From an uncultured Bacilli bacterium (GTDB lineage Bacteria > Bacillota_I > Bacilli_A > RF39 > UBA660): DNA of 5,233 nucleotides. The position numbers and the translations under genes were made by a program. The stretch is from the NCBI GenBank assembly GCA_947632255.1, contig CANROL010000088.1, positions 1 through 5,233 on the forward strand, written 5' to 3'. Shown here piece after piece: positions 1 to 5,233 of this stretch. The notes beneath the pieces were generated by a model. That model was given only the letters and a program-made list of their open reading frames with translations. It ran no database searches and was not told where the DNA came from. The stretch's first letter is position 1, and each line of letters begins with the position of its first letter.

Positions 1-72
1 TTACTTAGTACATATTTATTTTTGATATCAATCTAATATTATAAGTATTAACGATATTAAAAAGTAATACCT

Positions 73-103
73 AAAAAAGAAAGCTTTAAGAACTTTCTTT
101 TTT
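73..103. terminator. Hairpin terminator upstream of lgt
   Basis: An 11-bp perfect stem (AAAAAAGAAAG at 73-83 with CTTTCTTTTTT at 93-103) encloses a 9-nt loop. The T-run is built into the 3' arm and is followed by TTGTTATAT. The A-run in the 5' arm would give a U-run on the other strand, so it could work in both directions. It most likely ends a plus-strand gene lying to the left of the window. Positions 1-72 contain no recognisable gene: all three plus frames hit a stop within the first 36 bases, so at most a few terminal codons of that gene could be present. The stem is almost all A-T, so its strength is uncertain. Confidence 0.65.
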
Positions 104-116
104 GTTATATTCATAG

Positions 117-122
117 TATAAT
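117..122 (+). promoter_or_regulatory. Likely -10 box of the lgt-trxB promoter
   Basis: A perfect TATAAT lies 22 bp before the lgt start codon and just downstream of the terminator hairpin. No good -35 box sits at 16-18 bp; the best hexamers there (TTTCTT, TTCTTT) match the sigma-A consensus at only two positions and overlap the terminator stem. No TG extension precedes the -10. If it is used, the transcript leader would be only about 15 nt. In DNA this AT-rich a chance TATAAT is common, so the support is its position between the terminator and the ribosome site. Confidence 0.45.
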
Positions 123-130
123 TAATAAGA

Positions 131-139
131 AAAGAGGAA
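131..139 (+). promoter_or_regulatory. Ribosome binding site of lgt
   Basis: AAAGAGGAA lies 6 nt (measured from GAGG) before the ATG at 144 and fixes that start. The same nonamer with the same spacing precedes trxB. Confidence 0.8.
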
Positions 140-143
140 ATAT

Positions 144-950
144 ATGAATCCAGTATTAGTAACTTTATTTGGTATTGATATTAAGTGGTATTCTGTTCTT
201 ATTTTAATTGGAATATTAATTGGTTTTTATTTAACTAATAAAGAAGCTCATAAATTTAAAATAAATAAAGAAGATATATTTAATATGTTATTTTATGCTG
301 TCTTATTTGGTATAATTGGAGCTCGTATCTATTATGTTTTATTTAATTTAGCTTATTATCGTTATAACTTATTGGAAATATTTGCCATTTGGAATGGTGG
401 TCTTGCTATACATGGAGGATTAATTGGAGGCGCTTTAGCTATTATCATTTATTCTCATCAAAAACATTTAAATTTTTTAAAAATATTTGATATATGTGTA
501 CCCGCGGTAATTCTTGCTCAAGCAATAGGTAGATGGGGTAATTTCTTTAATAGTGAAGCTCATGGGTTTGCTACTACTTATACCACCCTAAAAAATATGT
601 TAATCCCTGAATTTATTATTAAAGGTATGTATATCAATGGTATTTATTATCTACCAACCTTTTATTTTGAAAGTTTATGGTGTTTATTAGGTTTTATTAT
701 TTTATTAATTATTAGACGTTTAAAATATATTAAAATTGGTGATACTACTTGTATCTATTTAATGTGGTATAGTGTTGGTCGCTTCTTTATTGAAGCCTGG
801 CGGACTGATTCTTTAATGTTAGGTGGTTTTAAAATAGCTCAAATAATATCTATTATTTTATTTATTAGTGCTTTAGGTTTTATTATATATAATCATCATA
901 AAGGCAAGTATACTAATTTATATAATGATATTAATGAAAAAAGATTATAG
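144..950 (+). CDS. lgt: Prolipoprotein diacylglyceryl transferase
   Basis: Lgt moves a diacylglyceryl group from phosphatidylglycerol to the lipobox cysteine of prolipoproteins, the first step of lipoprotein maturation, in the cytoplasmic membrane. The 268-residue protein is full length for the family and strongly hydrophobic, with about seven membrane segments. The family signature GRWGNFFNSEAHG is at residues 129-141, containing R130, N133, E138 and G141, which correspond to the conserved Arg, Asn, Glu and Gly of E. coli Lgt. Also visible are WY at 15-16, the HGG motif at 90-92, and Y209-x-x-x-R213 in YSVGRFFIEAWR, matching the essential C-terminal Tyr/Arg pair. All key residues I can place are present, so it should be active. 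A strong ribosome site precedes the ATG. It heads an operon with trxB 14 bp downstream. No lipobox protein is encoded in the window, so its substrates lie elsewhere. Confidence 0.97.
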   Translation: MNPVLVTLFGIDIKWYSVLILIGILIGFYLTNKEAHKFKINKEDIFNMLFYAVLFGIIGARIYYVLFNLAYYRYNLLEIFAIWNGGLAIHGGLIGGALAIIIYSHQKHLNFLKIFDICVPAVILAQAIGRWGNFFNSEAHGFATTYTTLKNMLIPEFIIKGMYINGIYYLPTFYFESLWCLLGFIILLIIRRLKYIKIGDTTCIYLMWYSVGRFFIEAWRTDSLMLGGFKIAQIISIILFISALGFIIYNHHKGKYTNLYNDINEKRL

Positions 951-951
951 A

Positions 952-960
952 AAAGAGGAA
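952..960 (+). promoter_or_regulatory. Ribosome binding site of trxB
   Basis: AAAGAGGAA begins 2 nt after the lgt stop codon (TAG, 948-950), with 6 nt between GAGG and the ATG at 965. It fills most of the 14-bp gap, which leaves no room for a separate promoter outside the lgt coding end and supports co-transcription. Confidence 0.8.
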
Positions 961-964
961 TATA

Positions 965-1852
965 ATGTATGATTTAATAATAATTGGCATGGGAGCATCT
1001 GGCATAAGTGCTGGAATATATGCCAAAAGATCAGGCTTAAAAGTTTTATTATTAGAACAAAATATGCCCGGCGGTGTAATTAATAAGATTGCCTCAATTG
1101 AAAATTATCCCGGTTTTAAATCAATAACTGGACCCGATTTAGCAACTAACTTATATGACCAAGTAAAATCTTTAAATATTCCCTATAAATTAGAAACCGT
1201 AACAGATGTTATTTTAGATAAAATAAAAACAATTAAAACAAATCATAACATATATCAAGCCAAATATTTGTTAATAGCAACCGGACGTAAACCCAAGTTT
1301 TTAGGTTTAGAACATGAACAAGAATTATTAGGTAAAGGTATTAGTACCTGTGCTCTATGTGATGGTGCTTTTTATAAAAATCAAGATGTTGCCGTTGTCG
1401 GGGGTGGTTCTTCAGCTTTAGCAGAAGCTCTATATCTAGCTAATATTGTTCATAAAGTTTACTTAATTCATCGTCGTAATGAATTTAGAGGGGAAGAAAT
1501 ATTAATTGAAAATGTTAAAAATACTAAAAATATTGAATTAATATTAAACGAAGAAATAACCTCTTTAATAATAGAAGATACTAAATTAAAAGGCCTTAAA
1601 CTAAAAAATAAAGAACTAACAGTTACTGGTTTATTTATATACATAGGCTTTATTCCAAATACCGATTTTCTACAAAATACTAACCTTAATATGGAAAATG
1701 GTTATTTAATAGTAAATGATAAGTATGAAACTAATATTGAAGGTGTATATGCATCAGGTGATGTCATAAAAAAAGACATTTATCAAATTATTAATGCCTC
1801 AAGTGAAGGGGCAATGGCCATTTTAAATATAATTAAGCAAATAAACTATTGA
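965..1852 (+). CDS. trxB: Thioredoxin reductase (NADPH, FAD)
   Basis: This cytoplasmic flavoenzyme passes electrons from NADPH through FAD and a redox disulfide to thioredoxin. The 295 residues show the low-molecular-weight TrxR layout. The N-terminal FAD site is GMGASG (residues 8-13). ATG at 105-107 belongs to the FAD domain. The redox-active C129-A-L-C132-D is in the inserted NADPH domain, followed by the nucleotide loop GGGSSA (146-151) and HRRNEFR (169-175), whose arginines fit the NADPH phosphate. The second FAD motif is YASGDV (262-267), and the tail is YQIINASSEGA (273-283). Presence of HRRxxxR argues against the ferredoxin- or flavin-dependent variants that lose the NADPH motifs. Differences from the common forms are CALC for CATC, Ser for Asp in GGGDSA, and Tyr for the usual Arg before the tail Gln. 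At 295 residues it is slightly shorter than the usual 305-320. It ends TGA followed directly by TAA. A related ferredoxin/flavodoxin-NADP reductase is less likely because CxxC is present. Confidence 0.93.
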   Translation: MYDLIIIGMGASGISAGIYAKRSGLKVLLLEQNMPGGVINKIASIENYPGFKSITGPDLATNLYDQVKSLNIPYKLETVTDVILDKIKTIKTNHNIYQAKYLLIATGRKPKFLGLEHEQELLGKGISTCALCDGAFYKNQDVAVVGGGSSALAEALYLANIVHKVYLIHRRNEFRGEEILIENVKNTKNIELILNEEITSLIIEDTKLKGLKLKNKELTVTGLFIYIGFIPNTDFLQNTNLNMENGYLIVNDKYETNIEGVYASGDVIKKDIYQIINASSEGAMAILNIIKQINY

Positions 1853-1869
1853 TAAATTAATAGCATTTA

Positions 1870-1898
1870 AAAAGTGATGATTATTCCTCATCACTTTT
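1870..1898. terminator. Bidirectional terminator between trxB and the LCP gene
   Basis: A perfect 11-bp stem (AAAAGTGATGA at 1870-1880, TCATCACTTTT at 1888-1898) has a 7-nt loop. It lies 17 bp after the trxB stop codon. The plus strand ends in TTTTAT and the minus strand in TTTTTAAAT, so it can terminate both convergent transcripts. It is the strongest hairpin in the 154-bp gap between the two genes. Confidence 0.85.
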
Positions 1899-1973
1899 AT
1901 CATTTACAAAAATTATATAAAATATCAATAATTTAATTTATACTCTAGTTTTTTAAACTAAAAATCCAACAAA

Positions 1974-1992
1974 TTCGGAATTGCATTCCGAA
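1974..1992 (-). terminator. Hairpin after the LCP gene
   Basis: TTCGGAAT (1974-1981) pairs with ATTCCGAA (1985-1992), an 8-bp stem with a 3-nt loop, 14 nt beyond the minus-strand stop codon of the LCP gene. On the minus strand it is followed by TTTGTTGGATTTTT, an interrupted U-tract, so it probably acts as a first terminator, backed up by the hairpin at 1870-1898. A weaker A-T hairpin (TAGTTT/AAACTA, 1946-1960) lies between them and may be chance. Confidence 0.6.
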
Positions 1993-2006
1993 AATGTATA
2001 AAATAA

Positions 2007-3986
2007 TTATTCTTCTTCATTAGGTAAAATAACATCTGGTAAATCAATTTCATTGTTATTTTCTTCTGTATTATCTTCGTTTTCTACATCATTATTATCT
2101 TCTGGAATATCATTATCATTGTTATCATCATTATTTTCTACTTGTGAATTGTTTACATAAATAGTTATATTAGAAACATTATTAATTAAAACTCCATTGT
2201 TGATACTTTGATTAGCTACCATACCTGGTAAAATATTTGAATTATAATAAGGACTTAAACTATCGACAAATTGAATATCAATACCAATATTATGGCTATT
2301 TGCCCATTCTTCAACATAACTAACACTTAAACCGACAAAATTCGGCACTGTCTCTAATTTTTCGCCTGTAGTAATACCTTGACCTACTGGTTTTACTTGA
2401 TAATCTTCTTTAGCATCAAAACTAAATGTTTTAATCATTTCTTTTTCTTGTAAACCTAAATTAGCCTTCATTAAATTAACAATAGCTTCTAATGAACCAG
2501 GGTAATAACCAATCGCGGATAATAACATGCCATTGTTACTTAATCTAACTGGTAAATTATAATATTCCAAATATGTTTTATCTATTGTAAGGAAATTGCC
2601 ATCTGTAAGAGTTTTAGAAATCATATCTTTTAATACTTCATAAAAAGTAAGCATTTCTTTTCTTCCCATATTAGTTTCTAAATTATTAGTTATAGCATTA
2701 AGTATTTCTTCTAACTTGCCAATGTTTTCTTTAGATATTGCTTTTTTGGCAATTGCTTCAATTATTTGTTGTTGATGTTTGTTGCGGGCAATATCACTAG
2801 CTAAATAAGCATGGCGACATCTCGCATAGGCTAAAGCTTGTTCCCCATTTAATCTTTGCATTCCTGGATCCATACATATTAATTTATCCCCAAATTGTCT
2901 TAAAGAATTTTGTTCACATATTTGACCTTTATGGGCATTTACATACGCTTTATAATCTGGTGCTTCAACATCTACATCAATACCATCTAAAGCTTCAACT
3001 AAATCAACAACTCCTTTAAAATTAATTTTTAAATAATAATCTATTTTAATATCAGTTAAATTTTGAATAGTATTTATAACACAATTAGTTCCATAAGCCG
3101 CGGAAGAATTTATTTTAGCATAACGATTATTATTACAAGCAATCGGTACATAAGTATCTCTTGGAATTGAAAACATCGTGGCATTTAAAGTTTTAGGATT
3201 AAAAGTAATAAGCATTAAAGTATCCCCATTAAAAGAAGTACTCGCGTTTAATCCATCTTTCTCGGAATCAACTCCCATAAGTAATATTGTAAACGGTTCA
3301 GTTAATTTTTTATTACTAGTAATTGTGGTATCTTGATTTTTCATTTGTTTACTAAAACTGTAAACTATTTTAGTATTTTTTAATCCTTCAAATTCATCTT
3401 CACTAAATATTGTTAAATAATTAGCACTTACAAATATACCATCAATTTCTTTATTTAATAAATCATAAAGCATTTCATAATAACTACTATATTCTTCTAT
3501 TTCATTATTTAATTTTTCTTTTTCAATTAATTCTTTAGCTAACACATTTCCTTCAATATCACTAGAATTATTAATCATTCCTAGTCTACTATCTTCATTT
3601 AATTCGGTATCATTTAAAGTAATTAAATTACTTGTATAAGTTACATATTCTTTCGTAGCTAAATTATCTAAATTGCCATTTAAAACTCCAATATAATAAT
3701 TAACAAAACCAAATATTACACAAAATATTAAAGTTATCGAAGAAGTAATAGCAATAAAAACATGTTTTTTTAAAATTAATTTAATTAAATTACCTAAAAA
3801 ATAAAATAATAACCAAATTCCAAAAAAAGCAATTACAATAGTTCTAATAACCGTTTCAATACTAGTTAGACTAAGTAAATTCTTAACTAAAAAAACATAA
3901 CTAACTATAAATAAACTTAATATTATAATATATATACTTAAAAAAACTTTATTAACTTTTTTTAATTTATTAAACAACACTTTCAT
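2007..3986 (-). CDS. LCP (LytR-CpsA-Psr) glycopolymer ligase with PASTA domain
   Basis: LCP proteins transfer lipid-linked glycopolymers (teichoic-acid-type or capsule) onto peptidoglycan at the outer membrane face. The 659 residues read in order as follows. Three membrane segments lie at about 12-38, 44-72 and 75-100. An external segment at about 101-225 resembles the accessory domain of the pneumococcal Cps2A/Wzg type. The catalytic LCP domain is at about 232-413, a PASTA domain at about 545-612, and an Asp/Asn/Glu-rich tail runs from 615 to the end. LCP landmarks are GVD with D240, GDT with D255 (the pair expected to bind Mg2+), IPRD with R276, KIN at 291-293, GEQALAYARCRH with R389 and R391, and R401. 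The usual second Arg of RxxRQ is His404. PASTA is recognised by VPNFVGLS at 547-554 and the closing QSINNG and ITIYV strands. Ectodomain cysteines are 284, 302, 357, 371 and 390. It is divergent from the glucosaminidase gene and convergent with trxB. The polymer it attaches cannot be told from the sequence. Confidence 0.92.
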   Translation of the reverse strand: MKVLFNKLKKVNKVFLSIYIIILSLFIVSYVFLVKNLLSLTSIETVIRTIVIAFFGIWLLFYFLGNLIKLILKKHVFIAITSSITLIFCVIFGFVNYYIGVLNGNLDNLATKEYVTYTSNLITLNDTELNEDSRLGMINNSSDIEGNVLAKELIEKEKLNNEIEEYSSYYEMLYDLLNKEIDGIFVSANYLTIFSEDEFEGLKNTKIVYSFSKQMKNQDTTITSNKKLTEPFTILLMGVDSEKDGLNASTSFNGDTLMLITFNPKTLNATMFSIPRDTYVPIACNNNRYAKINSSAAYGTNCVINTIQNLTDIKIDYYLKINFKGVVDLVEALDGIDVDVEAPDYKAYVNAHKGQICEQNSLRQFGDKLICMDPGMQRLNGEQALAYARCRHAYLASDIARNKHQQQIIEAIAKKAISKENIGKLEEILNAITNNLETNMGRKEMLTFYEVLKDMISKTLTDGNFLTIDKTYLEYYNLPVRLSNNGMLLSAIGYYPGSLEAIVNLMKANLGLQEKEMIKTFSFDAKEDYQVKPVGQGITTGEKLETVPNFVGLSVSYVEEWANSHNIGIDIQFVDSLSPYYNSNILPGMVANQSINNGVLINNVSNITIYVNNSQVENNDDNNDNDIPEDNNDVENEDNTEENNNEIDLPDVILPNEEE

Positions 3987-3992
3987 ATTTCG

Positions 3993-3999
3993 ACCTACT
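3993..3999 (-). promoter_or_regulatory. Weak ribosome binding site of the LCP gene
   Basis: The minus strand reads AGTAGGT, with 7 nt between TAGG and the ATG at 3986. It is a poorer match to AGGAGG than the sites of the other three genes. I see no better start nearby: the first membrane helix begins only about 11 residues in, so a later start would cut into it. Confidence 0.55.
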
Positions 4000-4019
4000 T
4001 TTTATTTTTTACTACAACT

Positions 4020-4048
4020 ATTATATAATATATTCAAATATGTTGCAA
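4020..4048 (-). promoter_or_regulatory. Main promoter of the LCP gene
   Basis: On the minus strand, TTGCAA (4043-4048, four of six consensus matches) and a perfect TATAAT (4020-4025) are separated by exactly 17 bp, a good sigma-A-type promoter. Just upstream lies a very A/T-rich stretch with the palindrome ATTTTAAAAT (4051-4060), which could act as an UP element. A start near 4013 would give a leader of about 27 nt. Confidence 0.7.
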
Positions 4049-4077
4049 TTATTTTAAAATTTTATCTGTCAAGTAAA

Positions 4078-4106
4078 ATAATCTAAACTATTATTCTATA
4101 TGTCAA
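4078..4106 (-). promoter_or_regulatory. Possible second, upstream promoter of the LCP gene
   Basis: On the minus strand a perfect TTGACA (4101-4106) is followed after 17 bp by GATTAT (4078-4083, four of six). It would give a leader of about 85 nt that runs through the main promoter. A second TTGACA at 4067-4072 has no acceptable -10 at 16-18 bp. This is a pattern match only. Confidence 0.35.
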
Positions 4107-4143
4107 CATTTTACACCATTTTTTGCCAATTTATGACTATTTA

Positions 4144-4172
4144 TTGAGTTATTAAGTAATTTTTTATATAAT
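4144..4172 (+). promoter_or_regulatory. Promoter of the SH3-glucosaminidase gene
   Basis: TTGAGT (4144-4149, four of six matches) and a perfect TATAAT (4167-4172) are exactly 17 bp apart, pointing right. A start near 4179 would give a short leader of about 22 nt carrying the ribosome site. The -35 boxes of this promoter and of the main LCP promoter are about 95 bp apart, back to back, so one regulator bound between them could affect both. Confidence 0.7.
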
Positions 4173-4187
4173 TATATTAAAGTAACT

Positions 4188-4196
4188 AAAGGAGGT
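4188..4196 (+). promoter_or_regulatory. Strong ribosome binding site that decides a GTG start
   Basis: AAAGGAGGT is the best Shine-Dalgarno match in the window, with 5 nt between GGAGG and GTG at 4201. An ATG overlaps at 4199-4201 but is followed at once by TGA, so it can only encode one residue; GTG is the start of the long frame. Confidence 0.85.
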
Positions 4197-4200
4197 AAAT

Positions 4201-5233
4201 GTGAAGAATAATTTTTTAAAATATATTTTAGTCTTTAATTTTATTTTCCTTATTTTTAATACTTATGTTAATGCTGAAAATGAATATATAGTTTTACTTG
4301 ATGCTGTAAATGTGCGAACTGGACCTAGTACCAATTATTCTCGTATTGAATTAGGTAAAATAGGTAGTACTTATAATTTAAAAAAGTCTGAAATAGTACC
4401 AGATGAATTAAATGATGGTACATGTGATGCTGGGTGGTTTGAAGTTGATGTTGATGGGGCTACTGGTTATGTTTGTAGCACATATGTTAGGGCATATATT
4501 GCTAGTGAAGTAGATAAAACTGAACCTACTACGGCCTGCGAAGCTGAATTAAAAGAAGCTGGTTTTCCTTCATCTTATTGGTCAAGTTTATGTACTTTAA
4601 AAACTAAATATCCCGAATGGCAATTTAAAGCTATTGAAACCAAACTTGACTGGGCAACCGCGGTTGATAAATTTACTTCTTGTGGTTCATCTTTATTATA
4701 TAATCCTAAAAGTGAATGGTTAGATACCTCTTGTAAATATAATGAAGGTGGCTTTGTCACTGTTAATCAAAGTGGAGTTGCTTATTATTTAGATCCTAGA
4801 AACTTCTTAACTGAAAGTTATATTTTTCAATTTGAAGATAATCATTATAATAGTGCTTTAGAAAGTATTTATCCTAGTATTGCTAAATCAATTATAGAAA
4901 ATGCTAGTTTCTATAAATATCATCTAGAACAAAATACTGATTTAGCCCAAGTTATTGCCGATGGAGGTAAAGAAACAAATGTAAGTCCCGTTCATTTAGC
5001 TTCCCGGATGTATCAAGAATTAGGCACAAGTACTTATTTAAAAAATTTATATCAAGGTATATTTAATGGGGAAATTCGTGGGGAAATGTATGATTTTCGA
5101 GGTTACTATAATTTTTATAATATAGGTGTTACGGGTTCTTGTGTTACAACTGGTAAAGGTTCCACTTACTGTGGTCTTACAAAAGCTAAAGCTTTAGGTT
5201 GGAATTCTGTTTATCTTGCTGTTAAAGGGGGAG
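4201..5233 (+). CDS. Secreted SH3-domain beta-N-acetylglucosaminidase-like autolysin, 3' end cut off
   Basis: This exported protein is predicted to hydrolyse peptidoglycan glycan strands at N-acetylglucosamine and so take part in wall turnover or cell separation. From GTG, 344 complete codons stay open to the window edge. Residues 1-25 form a signal peptide: two early Lys, a hydrophobic core, and V-N-A before a likely signal-peptidase-I cut after A25; there is no lipobox. Residues 28-98 form a bacterial SH3 domain with the hallmark NVRTGPSTNYSRI (37-49). Residues 135-344 match the LytD-like glucosaminidase family: PEWQFKAIETKLDW (138-151), YYLDPRNFL (195-203), IFQFE (208-212), VSPVHLASRMYQELG (261-275) and YNFYNIG (303-309). 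The Glu in QELG (E273) is my candidate for the catalytic acid. The family motif GWN...GG at 333-344 is near the domain end, so the catalytic part is almost complete; anything beyond is unknown. Eight cysteines (75, 92, 113, 131, 161, 178, 314, 324) fall into four neighbouring pairs. All six Trp are TGG. Confidence 0.88.
   Translation, partial: MKNNFLKYILVFNFIFLIFNTYVNAENEYIVLLDAVNVRTGPSTNYSRIELGKIGSTYNLKKSEIVPDELNDGTCDAGWFEVDVDGATGYVCSTYVRAYIASEVDKTEPTTACEAELKEAGFPSSYWSSLCTLKTKYPEWQFKAIETKLDWATAVDKFTSCGSSLLYNPKSEWLDTSCKYNEGGFVTVNQSGVAYYLDPRNFLTESYIFQFEDNHYNSALESIYPSIAKSIIENASFYKYHLEQNTDLAQVIADGGKETNVSPVHLASRMYQELGTSTYLKNLYQGIFNGEIRGEMYDFRGYYNFYNIGVTGSCVTTGKGSTYCGLTKAKALGWNSVYLAVKGG

Noticed and set aside
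1850..1855. TGA as a recoded Trp codon extending trxB
   Set aside because: The next codon is TAA, so at most one residue would be added, and every other Trp in the window is TGG.
1946..1960. Extra hairpin TAGTTT/AAACTA as a third terminator
   Set aside because: A six-bp stem with one G-C pair is expected by chance in DNA this AT-rich, and stronger hairpins flank it.
4051..4060. Palindrome ATTTTAAAAT as an operator
   Set aside because: It contains only A and T, and such palindromes are frequent at this base composition; it is better read as part of an A/T-rich promoter upstream region.
4060..4145. Possible WalR-type box controlling the divergent wall genes
   Set aside because: TGTCAA and TGTAAA-like hexamers are present, but no two occur as direct repeats with the 5-nt gap the WalR site needs.
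4575..4760. 61-codon open frame on the minus strand
   Set aside because: It is antisense inside the glucosaminidase gene, has no ribosome site or family likeness, and the plus frame shows conserved domain motifs across the same bases.
1..5233. Search for tRNA or rRNA genes, riboswitches, CRISPR arrays, insertion sequences and attachment sites
   Set aside because: None seen: the gaps between genes are 154 and 214 bp or less and are explained by terminators and promoters, with no long repeats or structured leaders.

Overview
The window is AT-rich DNA (well under 30% GC by eye) from a low-GC, Gram-positive-type bacterium. Evidence for this is a diacylglyceryl transferase beside a thioredoxin reductase, a wall-polymer LCP ligase with a PASTA domain, and an exported SH3-glucosaminidase. 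It has purine-rich Shine-Dalgarno sites and sigma-A-like promoters. All 14 tryptophan codons in the four genes are TGG and one gene stops at TGA, so the standard bacterial code applies despite the Mollicutes-like composition. An uncultured member of Bacilli (Erysipelotrichales/RF39-like) or a related low-GC Firmicute is my inference; the sequence does not prove it.

Layout: 1-143 holds no gene, only a terminator hairpin and the likely lgt promoter. lgt (144-950) and trxB (965-1852) form a two-gene plus-strand operon, 14 bp apart, with the same Shine-Dalgarno leader. A strong, potentially bidirectional terminator (1870-1898) follows. A second hairpin (1974-1992) ends the convergent LCP gene (2007-3986, minus strand). 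A 214-bp spacer (3987-4200) carries divergent promoters for the LCP gene and for a GTG-started SH3/beta-N-acetylglucosaminidase gene (4201 onward, cut by the window end at codon 344).

How the genes fit together: three of the four act at the cell envelope. Lgt lipidates prolipoproteins, the LCP protein probably attaches an anionic or capsular glycopolymer to peptidoglycan, and the glucosaminidase probably cuts glycan strands. TrxB is the cytoplasmic disulfide-reducing branch. The most notable pattern is the cysteine content of the two surface proteins: the glucosaminidase has eight cysteines after its signal peptide, falling into four closely spaced pairs, and the LCP ectodomain has two similar pairs plus one single cysteine. 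This suggests disulfide-stabilised exported proteins, which is not the norm in low-GC Gram-positives. I found no mobile element, CRISPR array, RNA gene or clearly new system here.
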